Origin: Aquificota bacterium
GTDB lineage: Bacteria; Aquificota; Aquificia; Aquificales; Aquificaceae
NCBI GenBank assembly: GCA_013154375.1
Contig: JAADCR010000003.1
Span: 1 to 40,350 of the forward strand
Reading direction: 5' to 3'
Length of the DNA stretch: 40,350 bases
Below, in pieces: positions 22,836 through 32,614 of this stretch. The notes below the pieces were generated by a model. That model made no database searches. It was not told where the DNA came from and worked only from the letters and a program-made list of their open reading frames with translations. Position 1 is the first letter of the stretch; the number at the start of each line of letters is the position of its first letter. The position numbers and the translations under genes were made by a program.

Positions 22836-23233
22836 TACTCCTCTCCCTTTAAAACCAAGTAAGCGGCGGCCGTAAAGGCGGCGGCCATAGCCGCCAGATT
22901 AAGCGCCGCCGACAGACCGTGATACTTTAAAAATAGCTCGTAGTTCTCGAGCTTAAGACGGCTCATAAGCGGCTCGAGGTAGAAGGCCTCCGCCGACATG
23001 ACGGCAAACAGAACGAACGAGCAGAAGCGGGCAAGCTTGCTGCGGCTAAGCAGAAAGGCTAAAAGACCCGTAAGCGCACCCAGACCGAAGTAGACGGGGA
23101 AGATGCGGGCCACGACTTTACCGGCGGTCTCCGTGCCGAGGAGTTTAAAGAGGGCCGGCGTAACTAAAAAGGTGTAGAAAACTTGGATGCCCAGATAAAA
23201 GGAGAGGAGGGCCAGCGCTAAACGCGCCCTCAC
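22835..23233 (-). CDS. DUF4149-like membrane protein
   Basis: A 132-residue membrane protein with four hydrophobic helices. The first part, [19 protein letters not shown], then [11 protein letters not shown], resembles the DUF4149/TMEM205-type pattern (G-x-Q-v-f, t-P-x-l-F, then the second F-P). Function of the family is unknown. The start overlaps the khpA stop by 4 bases. Confidence 0.6.
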   Translation of the reverse strand: MRARLALALLSFYLGIQVFYTFLVTPALFKLLGTETAGKVVARIFPVYFGLGALTGLLAFLLSRSKLARFCSFVLFAVMSAEAFYLEPLMSRLKLENYELFLKYHGLSAALNLAAMAAAFTAAAYLVLKGEE

Positions 23234-23469
23234 TCGAGTATCTCTAAAACTACTCTTTTGCCTATCTTACGGCCTATGGCCGTCAGTATGGTCCTAAGGG
23301 CGCGGGCTATGCGGCCCTGCTTACCTATGACCTTACCGAGCTCGGAGGGGTCTACCCTGAGCTCGATGACGACCGTCTTCTCGCCCTCAATCTCGGTAAC
23401 CTTAACCTTGTCCTTGTTGTCTACGAGCTCCTTAGCCGTGAGCTCGACTATCTCCTTCAGTGCGCTCAT
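23230..23469 (-). CDS. khpA: KH-domain RNA-binding protein KhpA
   Basis: Small 79-residue KH-domain protein (formerly UPF0109/YlqC) that binds RNA, in other bacteria usually with KhpB. The GxxG loop is visible as [17 protein letters not shown] at about residues 47-63. As in many bacteria it sits directly after rpsP; its ATG overlaps the rpsP stop by 4 bases. Length and sequence are typical. Confidence 0.92.
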   Translation of the reverse strand: MSALKEIVELTAKELVDNKDKVKVTEIEGEKTVVIELRVDPSELGKVIGKQGRIARALRTILTAIGRKIGKRVVLEILE

Positions 23470-23795
23470 CCTTCACCTCCTTTTTTCCTTTCCCGCTTCT
23501 CAAAGACGAAGTAGTCGCCTACGCGCTTAAGCTCGTAATCCTCCGGAACGACCTCTTTTAATATACCATGGTTCCACAAAATGGCCTTGGCGCGGTGCGA
23601 CATCTCCGTACCCTTAAGCACCCACTCTTTCACCTTCTCGGGGTAAACCTGTAGGAGCTCTTTCCGCTTCGGGTCGTAAGTGCCTAAAATGTCGAGGTAC
23701 TTCCCTTCCCGCGGGGAACGGGCGTCCATGACCACTATCCTGTATATCGGGTGCTTCTTTCTACCGAACTTGGCAAGCCTTATCCTTACCGCCAC
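23466..23795 (-). CDS. rpsP: Small ribosomal subunit protein bS16
   Basis: 30S ribosomal protein of 109 residues. The N-terminus [30 protein letters not shown], described here by its key pieces [15 protein letters not shown] and SPR-GK, and LGTYDP are diagnostic. The start is GTG with GGAGG about 10 bases upstream. The C-terminal extension (about residues 80-109) is charged, as in thermophiles. It lies between ffh (38-base gap) and khpA, an order common in bacteria. Confidence 0.96.
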   Translation of the reverse strand: MAVRIRLAKFGRKKHPIYRIVVMDARSPREGKYLDILGTYDPKRKELLQVYPEKVKEWVLKGTEMSHRAKAILWNHGILKEVVPEDYELKRVGDYFVFEKRERKKGGEG

Positions 23796-23833
23796 CGCTG
23801 TCCGACCTCCGTGTCAGCGAGTCATATTTTACC

Positions 23834-25156
23834 TCAAAACGGTCTGAAGGGAAAGCGCGGGAGCTTCGGCACCTGAGGCACGCCGCCCGCCCGCTGGAGC
23901 TTTCTCATGAGCTTCTTCATCTCCTCGTAACGCTTTAGAACCTTGTTCACCTCCGAGACGGTGGTGCCGCTTCCGCGGGCAATCCGCTTTTTCCTGCTCA
24001 GGTTTATTATCTTAGGATTCCTACGCTCCTCGGGCGTCATGGAGTTGATGATGGCCTCTATCCGCTTAAACTGCTTCTCGTCCACCTTAACGTTTTTAAG
24101 CTGTGCGCCTACGCCCGGTATCATGGCCAGCAGCTTGTCCAGCGGGCCCATCTTCTGAATCATCCTAAGCATCTCCCTAAGGTCCTCTAAGTCGAACTCG
24201 CCGGTTAGCACCTTCGTGGCCATAACCTGCGCTTGGTCTTCTGGGATGACCTCTTGGGCCTTCTCGGCCAAGCTCTGCACGTCGCCCAGACCTAAAATCC
24301 GCTGCGCCACGCGGTCCGGGTAGAACGGCTCGAGGTCCTCTATCCGCTCGCCCACGCCCACGAACTTAACCGGGACGCCCAGAACCTTTCTTACCGACAG
24401 AGCCACGCCCCCGCGCGCGTCGCCGTCCATCTTCGTAAGCACCACGCCCGTAAGACCGAGCCGCTCGTGAAACGCCCGGGCCGTCTCGAGCGCCGTCTGG
24501 CCTTGCATCGCGTCCGCTACGTAAAGCACCTCTTCGGGCTCTACGGCCCGCTTAATCTCCTCGAGCTCTCTCATAAGCTCCTCGTCCACGTGCAGACGGC
24601 CCGCCGTGTCGAGAAGCAGGTACTCCACGCCCTCTTCTCCGGCCCGCTTTACGGCCTTACGGGCAATCTCGGTAGGCTCCTTCTCGTCAAACTCGTAAAA
24701 CGGGACGCCCACCTGCTGGGCGAGCTTCTTAAGCTGGAGTACCGCCGCGGGACGGCGGAGGTCCGTCGAGGCCACGGCCACCTTTTTACCCTGCTTGTTT
24801 AGCAGGTAGGCCAGCTTACCCACCGTCGTGGTCTTACCCGTACCCTGAAGGCCCACCAGCAGCGTGGTACCCTTTTTTAGCTCCTCCCGCTCGCCCCCGA
24901 GCGTCTCTTTAAGCTCGTCGTAGACGGTCTTTATAACGAACTCGGCCGGCGTTAAGTTAGGCGGCGGCTTGGCGCCCACCACCTTCTGCCGTACGCTCTT
25001 TATAAACTCCTTAACCACGTCGTAGTCGACGTCGGCCTCCAGAAGCGCCAGCCTTATCTCCCTAAGAGCTTGGTTAACGGCCCGGTCGGTAAGTTTGCGC
25101 GTCTTCGTCAGCTTGTCCAGCGCGGAGCTGAACTTCTCGGTTAAAAGCTCCAGCAT
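23834..25156 (-). CDS. ffh: Signal recognition particle protein Ffh (SRP54)
   Basis: GTPase that binds signal sequences on ribosomes together with 4.5S RNA and docks at FtsY. The 440-residue protein has the N domain (1-90), G domain with P-loop GLQGTGKTTT (about 106-115), DTAGRLHVDEE and TKMDGDARGG, and the Met-containing M domain (about 320-440) with RGSGTTVSEVNKVLKRY. Length is normal. The start has no Shine-Dalgarno; TATCTT ends 7 bases before ATG. It is divergent from secY, so two parts of the export route share a 41-base promoter region. Confidence 0.97.
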   Translation of the reverse strand: MLELLTEKFSSALDKLTKTRKLTDRAVNQALREIRLALLEADVDYDVVKEFIKSVRQKVVGAKPPPNLTPAEFVIKTVYDELKETLGGEREELKKGTTLLVGLQGTGKTTTVGKLAYLLNKQGKKVAVASTDLRRPAAVLQLKKLAQQVGVPFYEFDEKEPTEIARKAVKRAGEEGVEYLLLDTAGRLHVDEELMRELEEIKRAVEPEEVLYVADAMQGQTALETARAFHERLGLTGVVLTKMDGDARGGVALSVRKVLGVPVKFVGVGERIEDLEPFYPDRVAQRILGLGDVQSLAEKAQEVIPEDQAQVMATKVLTGEFDLEDLREMLRMIQKMGPLDKLLAMIPGVGAQLKNVKVDEKQFKRIEAIINSMTPEERRNPKIINLSRKKRIARGSGTTVSEVNKVLKRYEEMKKLMRKLQRAGGVPQVPKLPRFPFRPF

Positions 25157-25197
25157 ACAGATAAAGATAGCGGAAAAATACTATACAATCCATTAAC
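25157..25197. promoter_or_regulatory. Divergent leaderless-type promoters of ffh and secY
   Basis: TATCTT on the minus strand (25164-25169) ends 7 bases before the ffh ATG. TACAAT on the plus strand (25184-25189) ends 8 bases before the secY ATG. Neither gene has a Shine-Dalgarno. Clear -35 boxes were not found. Confidence 0.55.
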
Positions 25198-26487
25198 ATG
25201 CTGGAGTACTTAAAAGCCATCTTCGAGCTAAAAGAGCTCCGACAGCGCTTCCTCTTTACGCTCCTTATGTTCGCCATCTACCGCTTCGGCAGCCACGTCC
25301 CCATCCCCGGCATAAACCCCGAGGCTCTGCGCGACTTTCTTACCTCTTTACAGGGCAGCATTTTTGCCCTTTACGACATATTCTCCGGCGGTAACCTCAA
25401 CCGGATGACCGTCTTCGCCCTCGGCGTTATGCCCTACATCTCGGCCTCCATCATGATGCAGCTGCTTACCGTGGCCATACCCTCGCTCCAGCGTCTGGCC
25501 AAAGAGGAAGGTGACTACGGCCGCTACAAGATAAACGAGTACACGCGTTACCTCACGCTTCTGGTGGCGCTGGTCCAGTCTACGGGCATAGCCCTCTGGC
25601 TCCGCGGACAGGTCTCGCCCAAAGGCCTGCCCGTCGTCCAAGAGCCCGGTCTGCTGTTCGTCTTTACCACCGTCGTCACGCTCGTGGCCGGTACCATGTT
25701 CCTCGTCTGGATAGCCGACCAGATAACCGAGAAAGGTATAGGTAACGGCGCCTCGCTTATCATCTTCGCCGGGATAGTCGCAAGCTTCCCCAACGCTCTC
25801 ATCGAGTTTATAAACAAAGTAAGAACCGGCGACGTAGGCCCCCTCACGGTTCTGCTCGTCGTAGCCTTAATCGTCGGCATCATCGTTGCCATCGTCTACG
25901 TCCAAGAGGCCGAGAGAAGAATCCCCATCCAGTACCCCGGCAGACAGGTCGGCCGCCAGCTCTACGCCGGCCGGCGGACCTACCTCCCTATAAAGCTAAA
26001 CCCCGCCGGCGTCATCCCCATCATATTCGCCCAAGCCCTCCTGCTCATCCCCTCCACCGTCTTAACCTTCGTCGAACACCCCTTCTTAAAGGCCTTAGCC
26101 CAAGCCTTCACGCCCGGCTCGCTTCTTTACAACTTCCTCTACGTCACGCTAATCGTCTTCTTTACCTACTTCTACACGGCCGTACTCATAAACCCCGTTG
26201 AGCTTGCCGAGAACTTACACAAACAAGGCGCCTTCATCCCCGGCGTCAGGCCCGGTCAGGACACGGTTAAGTACCTCGAGAAGGTCATAAACCGGCTCGT
26301 CTTCTTCGGCGCCCTCTTTTTAGCCGTTATAGCCCTTATACCTATACTGGTTAGCGTCTTTCTAAACGTGCCCTTCTACTTCGGCGGGACTACGGCGCTT
26401 ATAGTGGTGGGCGTGGCGCTCGACACCTTCCGTCGGATAGAGACCTACCTGCTTCAGAAAAAGTACATGAGCTTTATAAAGAGGTAA
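25198..26487 (+). CDS. secY: Protein translocase subunit SecY
   Basis: Channel-forming subunit of the Sec translocon in the inner membrane, 429 residues and ten transmembrane helices. The N-terminal RFLFTLLMFAIYRFGSHVPIPGIN block (key pieces FRFGSHVP-like and PIPGI), the plug region IFSGGNLNRMTVFALGVMPYISASI and EADQITEKGIGNG-type loop are diagnostic. Unusually it is not preceded by rplO but by divergent ffh, and is cut off from adk by the carbonic anhydrase gene. Its middle part uses ATC for Ile more often than neighbouring genes, where ATA dominates. No Shine-Dalgarno. Confidence 0.97.
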   Translation: MLEYLKAIFELKELRQRFLFTLLMFAIYRFGSHVPIPGINPEALRDFLTSLQGSIFALYDIFSGGNLNRMTVFALGVMPYISASIMMQLLTVAIPSLQRLAKEEGDYGRYKINEYTRYLTLLVALVQSTGIALWLRGQVSPKGLPVVQEPGLLFVFTTVVTLVAGTMFLVWIADQITEKGIGNGASLIIFAGIVASFPNALIEFINKVRTGDVGPLTVLLVVALIVGIIVAIVYVQEAERRIPIQYPGRQVGRQLYAGRRTYLPIKLNPAGVIPIIFAQALLLIPSTVLTFVEHPFLKALAQAFTPGSLLYNFLYVTLIVFFTYFYTAVLINPVELAENLHKQGAFIPGVRPGQDTVKYLEKVINRLVFFGALFLAVIALIPILVSVFLNVPFYFGGTTALIVVGVALDTFRRIETYLLQKKYMSFIKR

Positions 26488-26522
26488 AAGACGGGGCCCT
26501 ACGGGCCCCGTAAAGACTTTTA
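26484..26522. terminator. Bidirectional terminator between secY and carbonic anhydrase
   Basis: ACGGGGCCC (26491-26499) and GGGCCCCGT (26503-26511) form a 9-bp GC stem with a 3-base loop. Outer arms GTAAAAG (26484-26490) and CTTTTAC (26516-26522) extend the inverted repeat and supply a short T-run on each strand. It serves the convergent ends of both genes. Confidence 0.85.
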
Positions 26523-27251
26523 CTTAAGAATCTTACGGGCGTTAATGGGCTGGACGGGACGGTTGTTCTTACCCATAAGCTCTTGGAAGCGCGCGAGCTG
26601 CTCCTGAGATAGCTCTAAAGGCTCTCTCATGACGAACCACCTTACGCCCTCGGAGCAGGGGGGCGTGGTGAGCGAGCCGCTGTAGCGGTAAAAGCTCTTG
26701 TCTTCGGGCAGCAGGTCGTAAGGGTTAACGGGCTCGGCCAGAGCGTTCTTCTTACCCGGCTGCTCGGGAGCGGCGCTTAGGACGCGCTCGAGCGTGGCGT
26801 TCTGCTTGCCGACTTTAAAGAACACGCCTATTACCGCGAGGTTACCCTCCTCGTCGGCGTGAACGAGGTGCATCTCCATGGGGTAGTACTTACCGTTTAC
26901 CGTGTGCTCGGAAGGCGTGTGGAAGTGGAACTGCTTTAAGTAAAACTTCTTCCCGTCGACGACGACGTAGCTCTTACCCTCGGCAAGCGCCTTTATAGAG
27001 TAGCCCGTGTTCTTAACGGCTTTAACGTCAGCCGAGTAGTGGAACTCTATGGGCTTTACGCAGGCCTTTACGGTGTAGCGCTCGTTAAGGTCTACGGGCG
27101 ACTGGTTTTTACCGAGCTTACACATAATAAACTCGGGGCTGAGGTCGCCCCAGTGCTCGGGCCCCGTCTCACCCTCGTAGCTCCACTTAGCGCCGCCTCC
27201 CGCCAGAGCGAGCGTCACGCTAACGGCGTAAATAGCTAAGGCTTTTCTCAT
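26520..27251 (-). CDS. Alpha-class carbonic anhydrase, exported
   Basis: Zinc enzyme for CO2 hydration, predicted periplasmic; 243 residues with an N-terminal signal peptide (about 1-18, MRKALAIYAVSVTLALAGG). Zinc ligands are His109 and His111 in FHFHTPSEH and His128 in MEMHLVH; LTTPPCSEGVRW is the substrate-pocket signature. Cys44, Cys64 and the Cys of TTPPC allow a disulfide, as in other thermophilic alpha-carbonic anhydrases. ATG at 27251 follows GGGAGG by 8 bases; a GTG at 27260 lies in the Shine-Dalgarno region. It lies on the opposite strand within the secY-adk cluster. It likely supplies bicarbonate or CO2 for autotrophy or pH control. Confidence 0.95.
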   Translation of the reverse strand: MRKALAIYAVSVTLALAGGGAKWSYEGETGPEHWGDLSPEFIMCKLGKNQSPVDLNERYTVKACVKPIEFHYSADVKAVKNTGYSIKALAEGKSYVVVDGKKFYLKQFHFHTPSEHTVNGKYYPMEMHLVHADEEGNLAVIGVFFKVGKQNATLERVLSAAPEQPGKKNALAEPVNPYDLLPEDKSFYRYSGSLTTPPCSEGVRWFVMREPLELSQEQLARFQELMGKNNRPVQPINARKILK

Positions 27252-27260
27252 GCTCTTCAC

Positions 27261-28700
<1,440 letters not shown>

Positions 28701-28702
28701 AG

Positions 28703-28942
28703 ATGGGGAAGAAGAAAAAGCAGCAGCACGAGAAAGAGAAAGGGATAGTTTTAGAAGGCGAGGTGGTAGAAGCCCTGCCCAACGGGATGTTCCGCGTCAA
28801 GCTCGACACCGGCCAAGAGATTCTCGCCCACATCGCGGGCAAGCTCCGCGTTAACTTCATCCGCGTCCTGCCGGGCGACCGCGTCCGCGTAGAGCTCTCA
28901 CCTTACGACCTTACGCGCGGACGGATAGTGTACCGCCTGTAA
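28703..28942 (+). CDS. infA: Translation initiation factor IF-1
   Basis: S1-fold (OB) factor that binds the ribosomal A site during initiation. Core [22 protein letters not shown], then [36 protein letters not shown], is the IF-1 pattern (shown by its key blocks [12 protein letters not shown] and SPYDL-RGRI). At 79 residues it is about 7 longer than usual, due to a Lys/Gln-rich N-terminal extension [12 protein letters not shown]. It sits between map and rpmJ, as in many bacteria. Confidence 0.96.
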   Translation: MGKKKKQQHEKEKGIVLEGEVVEALPNGMFRVKLDTGQEILAHIAGKLRVNFIRVLPGDRVRVELSPYDLTRGRIVYRL

Positions 28943-28946
28943 ACGC

Positions 28947-28975
28947 TTGAAGTTAAGAAAAGTCCGCTTTATAAT
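28947..28975 (+). promoter_or_regulatory. Strong promoter before rpmJ and the alpha operon
   Basis: TTGAAG (28947-28952), exactly 17 bases, and TATAAT (28970-28975), a near-consensus housekeeping promoter just after infA. The leader is about 29 bases with GCGGAGG before the rpmJ ATG. It should boost rpmJ, rpsM, rpsK, rpsD, rpoA and rplQ over the upstream genes. Confidence 0.8.
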
Positions 28976-29010
28976 AAAAGTTTCCTGCGGTTACGAGCGG
29001 AGGTCTCAGT

Positions 29011-29124
29011 ATGAAAGTTAGAGCGTCCGTAAAGAAGCGCTGCGCCAAGTGCAAAATTATAAGGCGGAAAGGCCGCGTAATGATTATATGCGAGATACCC
29101 AGCCACAAGCAGCGTCAGGGCTGA
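29011..29124 (+). CDS. rpmJ: Large ribosomal subunit protein bL36
   Basis: 37-residue zinc ribbon protein of the 50S subunit. Starts [15 protein letters not shown] and ends IPSHKQRQG; ligands Cys11, Cys14, Cys27 and His32 are all present, so this is the zinc-binding form. ATG at 29011 follows a GGAGG. It lies between infA and rpsM, the usual place. Confidence 0.97.
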   Translation: MKVRASVKKRCAKCKIIRRKGRVMIICEIPSHKQRQG

Positions 29125-29137
29125 GCGGAGGTAAGTT

Positions 29138-29521
29138 ATGGCTAGGATAGCGGGCGTAGACCTGCCGAGCCACAAAAAGCTCGAGGTAGCCCTTACTTAC
29201 ATATACGGGATAGGCTGGTCGCGTGCACGCGAGATATGCCAGAAGACGGGCATACCCTGCACCAAGCGCGTGGGCGAGCTTACGCCCGACGAGCTGAACC
29301 TCCTGAGGAAGTTCATAGACGAGAACTACAAGGTAGAGGGTGACCTCAGGCGCGAGGTACAGCTGAACATAAAGAAGCTGAAAGACATGGGCTGCTACCG
29401 CGGGATAAGGCACGCCCGCGGTCTGCCCGTTAGGGGCCAGCAGACGCGCACGAACGCCCGTACGCGTAAAGGTAAGCGGAAGACCGTGGGCGGCACCACG
29501 CGTAAAGGTAAGTCTAAGTAA
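29138..29521 (+). CDS. rpsM: Small ribosomal subunit protein uS13
   Basis: 30S head protein of 127 residues. [26 protein letters not shown]-type opening (key pieces ARIAGVDLP and LTYIYGIG), [17 protein letters not shown] and the basic tail [17 protein letters not shown] are diagnostic. A GGAGGTAAGTT lies before the ATG. It begins the conserved rpsM-rpsK-rpsD-rpoA-rplQ block. Confidence 0.97.
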   Translation: MARIAGVDLPSHKKLEVALTYIYGIGWSRAREICQKTGIPCTKRVGELTPDELNLLRKFIDENYKVEGDLRREVQLNIKKLKDMGCYRGIRHARGLPVRGQQTRTNARTRKGKRKTVGGTTRKGKSK

Positions 29522-29532
29522 GGAGGGCGGCC

Positions 29533-29907
29533 ATGGCTAAGAAGAAAAAGCAGAAGCGTCAGGTCACTAAAGGCATCGTTCACATACACACCACCTTTAA
29601 CAACACCATAGTTAACATCACGGACATGCAGGGCAACACCATAGCGTGGGCCAGCGGCGGGACCGTAGGCTTTAAAGGCACGCGTAAGTCCACGCCCTAC
29701 GCGGCCCAGCTGGCGGCTCAGAAGGCCCTAAAGCAGGCTAAGGAGGCCGGCCTGCAGGAAGTGGAGATATGGGTAAAGGGCCCGGGTGCCGGCCGCGAGT
29801 CGGCCGTCAGGGCCGTCTTCGCCTCGGGACTTAAAGTTACGGCCATAAGGGACGTAACGCCCATACCCCACAACGGCTGCAGGCCTCCCGCGAGGAGGAG
29901 GGTCTGA
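29533..29907 (+). CDS. rpsK: Small ribosomal subunit protein uS11
   Basis: 30S platform protein, 124 residues, with a Lys/Gln-rich start ([10 protein letters not shown]). [39 protein letters not shown] and [18 protein letters not shown] blocks identify it. GGAGGGCGG precedes the ATG. Its stop overlaps the rpsD start (TGATG). Confidence 0.97.
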   Translation: MAKKKKQKRQVTKGIVHIHTTFNNTIVNITDMQGNTIAWASGGTVGFKGTRKSTPYAAQLAAQKALKQAKEAGLQEVEIWVKGPGAGRESAVRAVFASGLKVTAIRDVTPIPHNGCRPPARRRV

Positions 29908-30542
29908 TGGGTAGGTACATAGGGCCTTGGGTTAAGCTGGACCGGCGCTTCGGCGTCGTCGTCTCGGGTAAAAAGTCGGCTTCTAAGATACTACAGCGTA
30001 AAAACTACCCTCCCGGGCAGCACGGCCGTAAGTACGGCAGACGCAAAAAACTCACCGAGTACGGCCTCCGTCTTATGGAGAAGCAGAAGCTTAAGTTTCT
30101 CTACGGCGGGCTCCGCGAGAGCCAGTTTAAGCGCTACTTCGACATGGCCTCTAAGTCTAAAGAGAACACGGGCGAGATGCTCCTGCAGTACCTCGAGCGG
30201 AGGCTCGACAACGTGGTCTACCGCTTAGGCTTTGCTTCCACGCGGAGGCAGGCCCGTCAGCTCGTAGCCCACGGCCACGTGCTCGTTAACGGTAAAAAGG
30301 TAAACATCCCCTCTTACCTCGTCGAGCCGGGCGACGTTATAGAGATAAAGGAGAAGTCGCGCGACATACCCTTTATAAAGGAGAACCTCGAGAACGTGGA
30401 CCCGCGTTCCATACCCGACTGGCTCGAGCTGGACAAAGACAACTTCCGCGGGCGCGTCATAAGGCTGCCTCAGAACGTCCGCGAGTACTTAGAGATTCCC
30501 ATTAACCTGCAGTACATTATCGAGTTCTACTCGAAGGTCTGA
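29907..30542 (+). CDS. rpsD: Small ribosomal subunit protein uS4
   Basis: 30S assembly protein, 211 residues. [14 protein letters not shown] opens it; the S4 RNA-binding domain is at about residues 98-160 (RRLDNVVYRLGF, ARQLVAHGHVLVNGKKVNIPSY in pieces). No zinc Cys cluster is present in the N-terminus, so this is the C-minus form. ATG overlaps the rpsK stop by one base. Confidence 0.97.
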   Translation: MGRYIGPWVKLDRRFGVVVSGKKSASKILQRKNYPPGQHGRKYGRRKKLTEYGLRLMEKQKLKFLYGGLRESQFKRYFDMASKSKENTGEMLLQYLERRLDNVVYRLGFASTRRQARQLVAHGHVLVNGKKVNIPSYLVEPGDVIEIKEKSRDIPFIKENLENVDPRSIPDWLELDKDNFRGRVIRLPQNVREYLEIPINLQYIIEFYSKV

Positions 30543-30554
30543 CGGAGGGCGTTT

Positions 30555-31508
30555 ATGCTGAACGAGTTCGTTTACCCTAACAAGATATTCTGGGAAGAGA
30601 AGGGCGACACCTACGGTAGGTTCGTCGTCGAGCCCCTCGAGCGGGGCTTCGGCACCACCGTGGGCAACTCCTTAAGACGCGTTCTCCTCTCGTCTATCTC
30701 GGGCACCGCGGTCACGGGCGTTAAGATTGAGGGCGTACTCCACGAGTTTACGCCCATAGAGGGCGTCCTCGAAGACGCCATAGAGCTTATAGCTAACCTA
30801 AAAAAGGTTAAGTTCGTCATAAAGGACGACAAAGACGTGGAGATTCTTTACCTCGAGAAGAAGGGCGAAGGCGAGGTGAGAGCTTCGGACATAAAAACGC
30901 CCGCTAACGTTGAGATACTCAACCCCGACCAGTACATAGCCACCATAACAGACCCCGAGAAAGAGCTCAAGATGGAGATTAGAATTGAGCGCGGTCGCGG
31001 CTACGTCCCGGTAGAGGAGATGGAGACGATAGGCGAGACGGGCTGGATACTCGTGGACGCCGACTTCTCGCCCGTTAAAAAGGTAGCCTTTAACGTAGAG
31101 AACACGCGCGTAGGCAAAAAGTCTACTTACGAGAAGCTTACGGTGGAAGTCTTTACCAACGGTATAAAGACGCCCGAAGAGGCGTTAAAAGAGGCGCTCT
31201 CTATCTTAAGAAAGCACTACGAGCTTCTCGAGAACATCTCGTACGAGCGGCCCGTCCTCGAGGAGAAGGTCTCCGTGGACGAGCTTGCCGAGAAGCTAAC
31301 GCTCTCTATAGAAGAGCTCGACATCTCCCAGCGGGCGTTAAACTCGCTTAAGCGGATGGGCATAAACACGATAGGCGACCTCGTTAAGATGACCGAAGAG
31401 GAGCTTAAAAACACGAAAAACATAGGCCGTAAGGCTCTCTCGGAGATAAAGGAGGCCTTAGCTAAGCTAGGTCTCGAGCTGGGCATGAACATAGAGATGC
31501 AGAGGTAA
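30555..31508 (+). CDS. rpoA: RNA polymerase alpha subunit
   Basis: Assembly and regulatory subunit of RNA polymerase, 317 residues. The N-terminal dimerisation domain has [25 protein letters not shown] in the usual place (about residues 35-60); a flexible linker lies near 230-245; the C-terminal DNA-contacting domain (about 250-310) has [18 protein letters not shown] and [14 protein letters not shown]. Complete and typical. It follows rpsD by 12 bases and precedes rplQ by 5. Confidence 0.98.
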   Translation: MLNEFVYPNKIFWEEKGDTYGRFVVEPLERGFGTTVGNSLRRVLLSSISGTAVTGVKIEGVLHEFTPIEGVLEDAIELIANLKKVKFVIKDDKDVEILYLEKKGEGEVRASDIKTPANVEILNPDQYIATITDPEKELKMEIRIERGRGYVPVEEMETIGETGWILVDADFSPVKKVAFNVENTRVGKKSTYEKLTVEVFTNGIKTPEEALKEALSILRKHYELLENISYERPVLEEKVSVDELAEKLTLSIEELDISQRALNSLKRMGINTIGDLVKMTEEELKNTKNIGRKALSEIKEALAKLGLELGMNIEMQR

Positions 31509-31513
31509 GCGTC

Positions 31514-31903
31514 ATGAGGCACAGGGTAAAGAAGAAGCACTTCGACAGGACTAAAGAGCAGAGGCTTGCTCTCTACCGCGCTTTAGCGCGCGCGCTTATA
31601 CTCGAAGAACGGATAGAGACGACGCTTGCCAAGGCTAAAGCCTTAAGGAGCTTTATAGAGCCGCTCGTGGAGCTCGGTAAGGAAGGGACGCTCGCGGCCC
31701 GCCGTCAGGCCTTAAGCCGTCTGCCCGACGAGCAGGCGGTAAGGAAGCTCTTTGAAGAGATTGCGCCCCGTTACGAGGACCGTAACGGCGGGTACGTGAG
31801 GATATACAAGCTTCCTTTCCGTCGTAGGGGCGACGGGGCCGAGATGGCCATTATAGAGTGGGTTACCGAGGGTGCCGGCGAAGCTTCTGAGTCTGCTTCT
31901 TGA
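31514..31903 (+). CDS. rplQ: Large ribosomal subunit protein bL17
   Basis: 50S protein next to the exit tunnel, 129 residues. [42 protein letters not shown] (key pieces [28 protein letters not shown]) marks it; RVYIK-like [23 protein letters not shown] follows. The last 32 bases overlap yggT. The C-terminal tail is Ala/Ser/Glu-rich. Confidence 0.97.
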   Translation: MRHRVKKKHFDRTKEQRLALYRALARALILEERIETTLAKAKALRSFIEPLVELGKEGTLAARRQALSRLPDEQAVRKLFEEIAPRYEDRNGGYVRIYKLPFRRRGDGAEMAIIEWVTEGAGEASESAS

Positions 31904-32108
31904 GCTGCTTTCCGTCCTTCTCTTTATTTACGCCCTCGGCTCGTGGTTTCCTTCCTTTAGAAGGAGTAAGTTTTACGCTCTACTGGAGCAGCTCTTCGAG
32001 CCCCTCCTCGAGCCTATACGGCGCGTAGTAAGGCCCGTAAACGGCGTAGACTTCTCGCCGCTCGTGCTGCTAATTATCCTCGTGCTCGTTAAGAGGGCTT
32101 TAGGATGA
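31872..32108 (+). CDS. YggT family membrane protein
   Basis: Small 78-residue membrane protein with two hydrophobic helices (about 4-24 and 59-76). The central block [24 protein letters not shown] matches the YggT pattern (P-x-L-x-P-i-R-r-i-P, then G-D-fSPiv). GTG start inside rplQ; it overlaps the next gene by 4 bases (ATGA). YggT proteins are linked to osmotic tolerance and cell-envelope processes; exact role unknown. Confidence 0.8.
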   Translation: MPAKLLSLLLELLSVLLFIYALGSWFPSFRRSKFYALLEQLFEPLLEPIRRVVRPVNGVDFSPLVLLIILVLVKRALG

Positions 32109-32614
32109 AAAAGCCCGTTATGCTTATAGACCTCTCGCGGTGCATAGGCTGCCTCTCGTGCGAGGTAGCCTGCGTGCAGGAGAAGGGCTTAGAGAGCCCC
32201 TTTATCCGCCCCATGAGGGTGTTAAGGCTCGAAGGGCTAAACGGCTCTCCCGAGGCGCTCTACTGGCCTACGAACTGCTACCACTGCGAGCCGGCGCCCT
32301 GCGTTCTGGCCTGCCCCACCGCGGCCATGAGGAAGGGCCGCGACGGGGTGGTGTTCGTCGAGAAGGAGCGGTGCATAGGCTGTAAGGCCTGTATAGTGGC
32401 CTGTCCTTACGGCGCCATAACCTTTAACCCCGAGACGATGAAAGTGGAGAAGTGCGACTACTGCCGTCACCGCCTCGAGCAGGACCTGCTGCCCTCGTGC
32501 GTGGAGAAGTGTACCACCAACTGCCTTTACTTCGTGCGGCTCGACGAGCGGCCCAAGGAGCGCCACCTTAAAGGCAGGCTCGAGCTTAAGCTCTTCGACG
32601 AGCTTTTTAGCTGA
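32105..32614 (+). CDS. Four-cluster 4Fe-4S ferredoxin-type electron transfer protein (NrfC/DmsB-like)
   Basis: A 169-residue iron-sulfur protein like the electron-transfer subunits of molybdopterin and related oxidoreductases. Cys groups: CIGCLSCEVAC (13-23), CYHCEPAPCVLACP near 58-71, CIGCKACIVACP near 92-103, and CDYC with a later CVEKCTTNC, enough for four clusters. No signal peptide, so cytoplasmic. It is not next to any catalytic or membrane-anchor subunit; instead it follows yggT in the ribosomal operon by a 4-base overlap. The partner is unknown. Its 3' end overlaps the convergent antiporter gene by 8 bases. Confidence 0.88.
   Translation: MKKPVMLIDLSRCIGCLSCEVACVQEKGLESPFIRPMRVLRLEGLNGSPEALYWPTNCYHCEPAPCVLACPTAAMRKGRDGVVFVEKERCIGCKACIVACPYGAITFNPETMKVEKCDYCRHRLEQDLLPSCVEKCTTNCLYFVRLDERPKERHLKGRLELKLFDELFS

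Noticed and set aside
27252-27260. GTG start at 27260 for carbonic anhydrase
   Set aside because: The GTG is part of the GGGAGGTG ribosome-binding site of the ATG at 27251, which gives a normal signal peptide.
28943-29010. Possible tRNA or small RNA gene between infA and rpmJ
   Set aside because: The 68 bases are fully explained by a promoter and the rpmJ leader; no cloverleaf or stable fold was seen.
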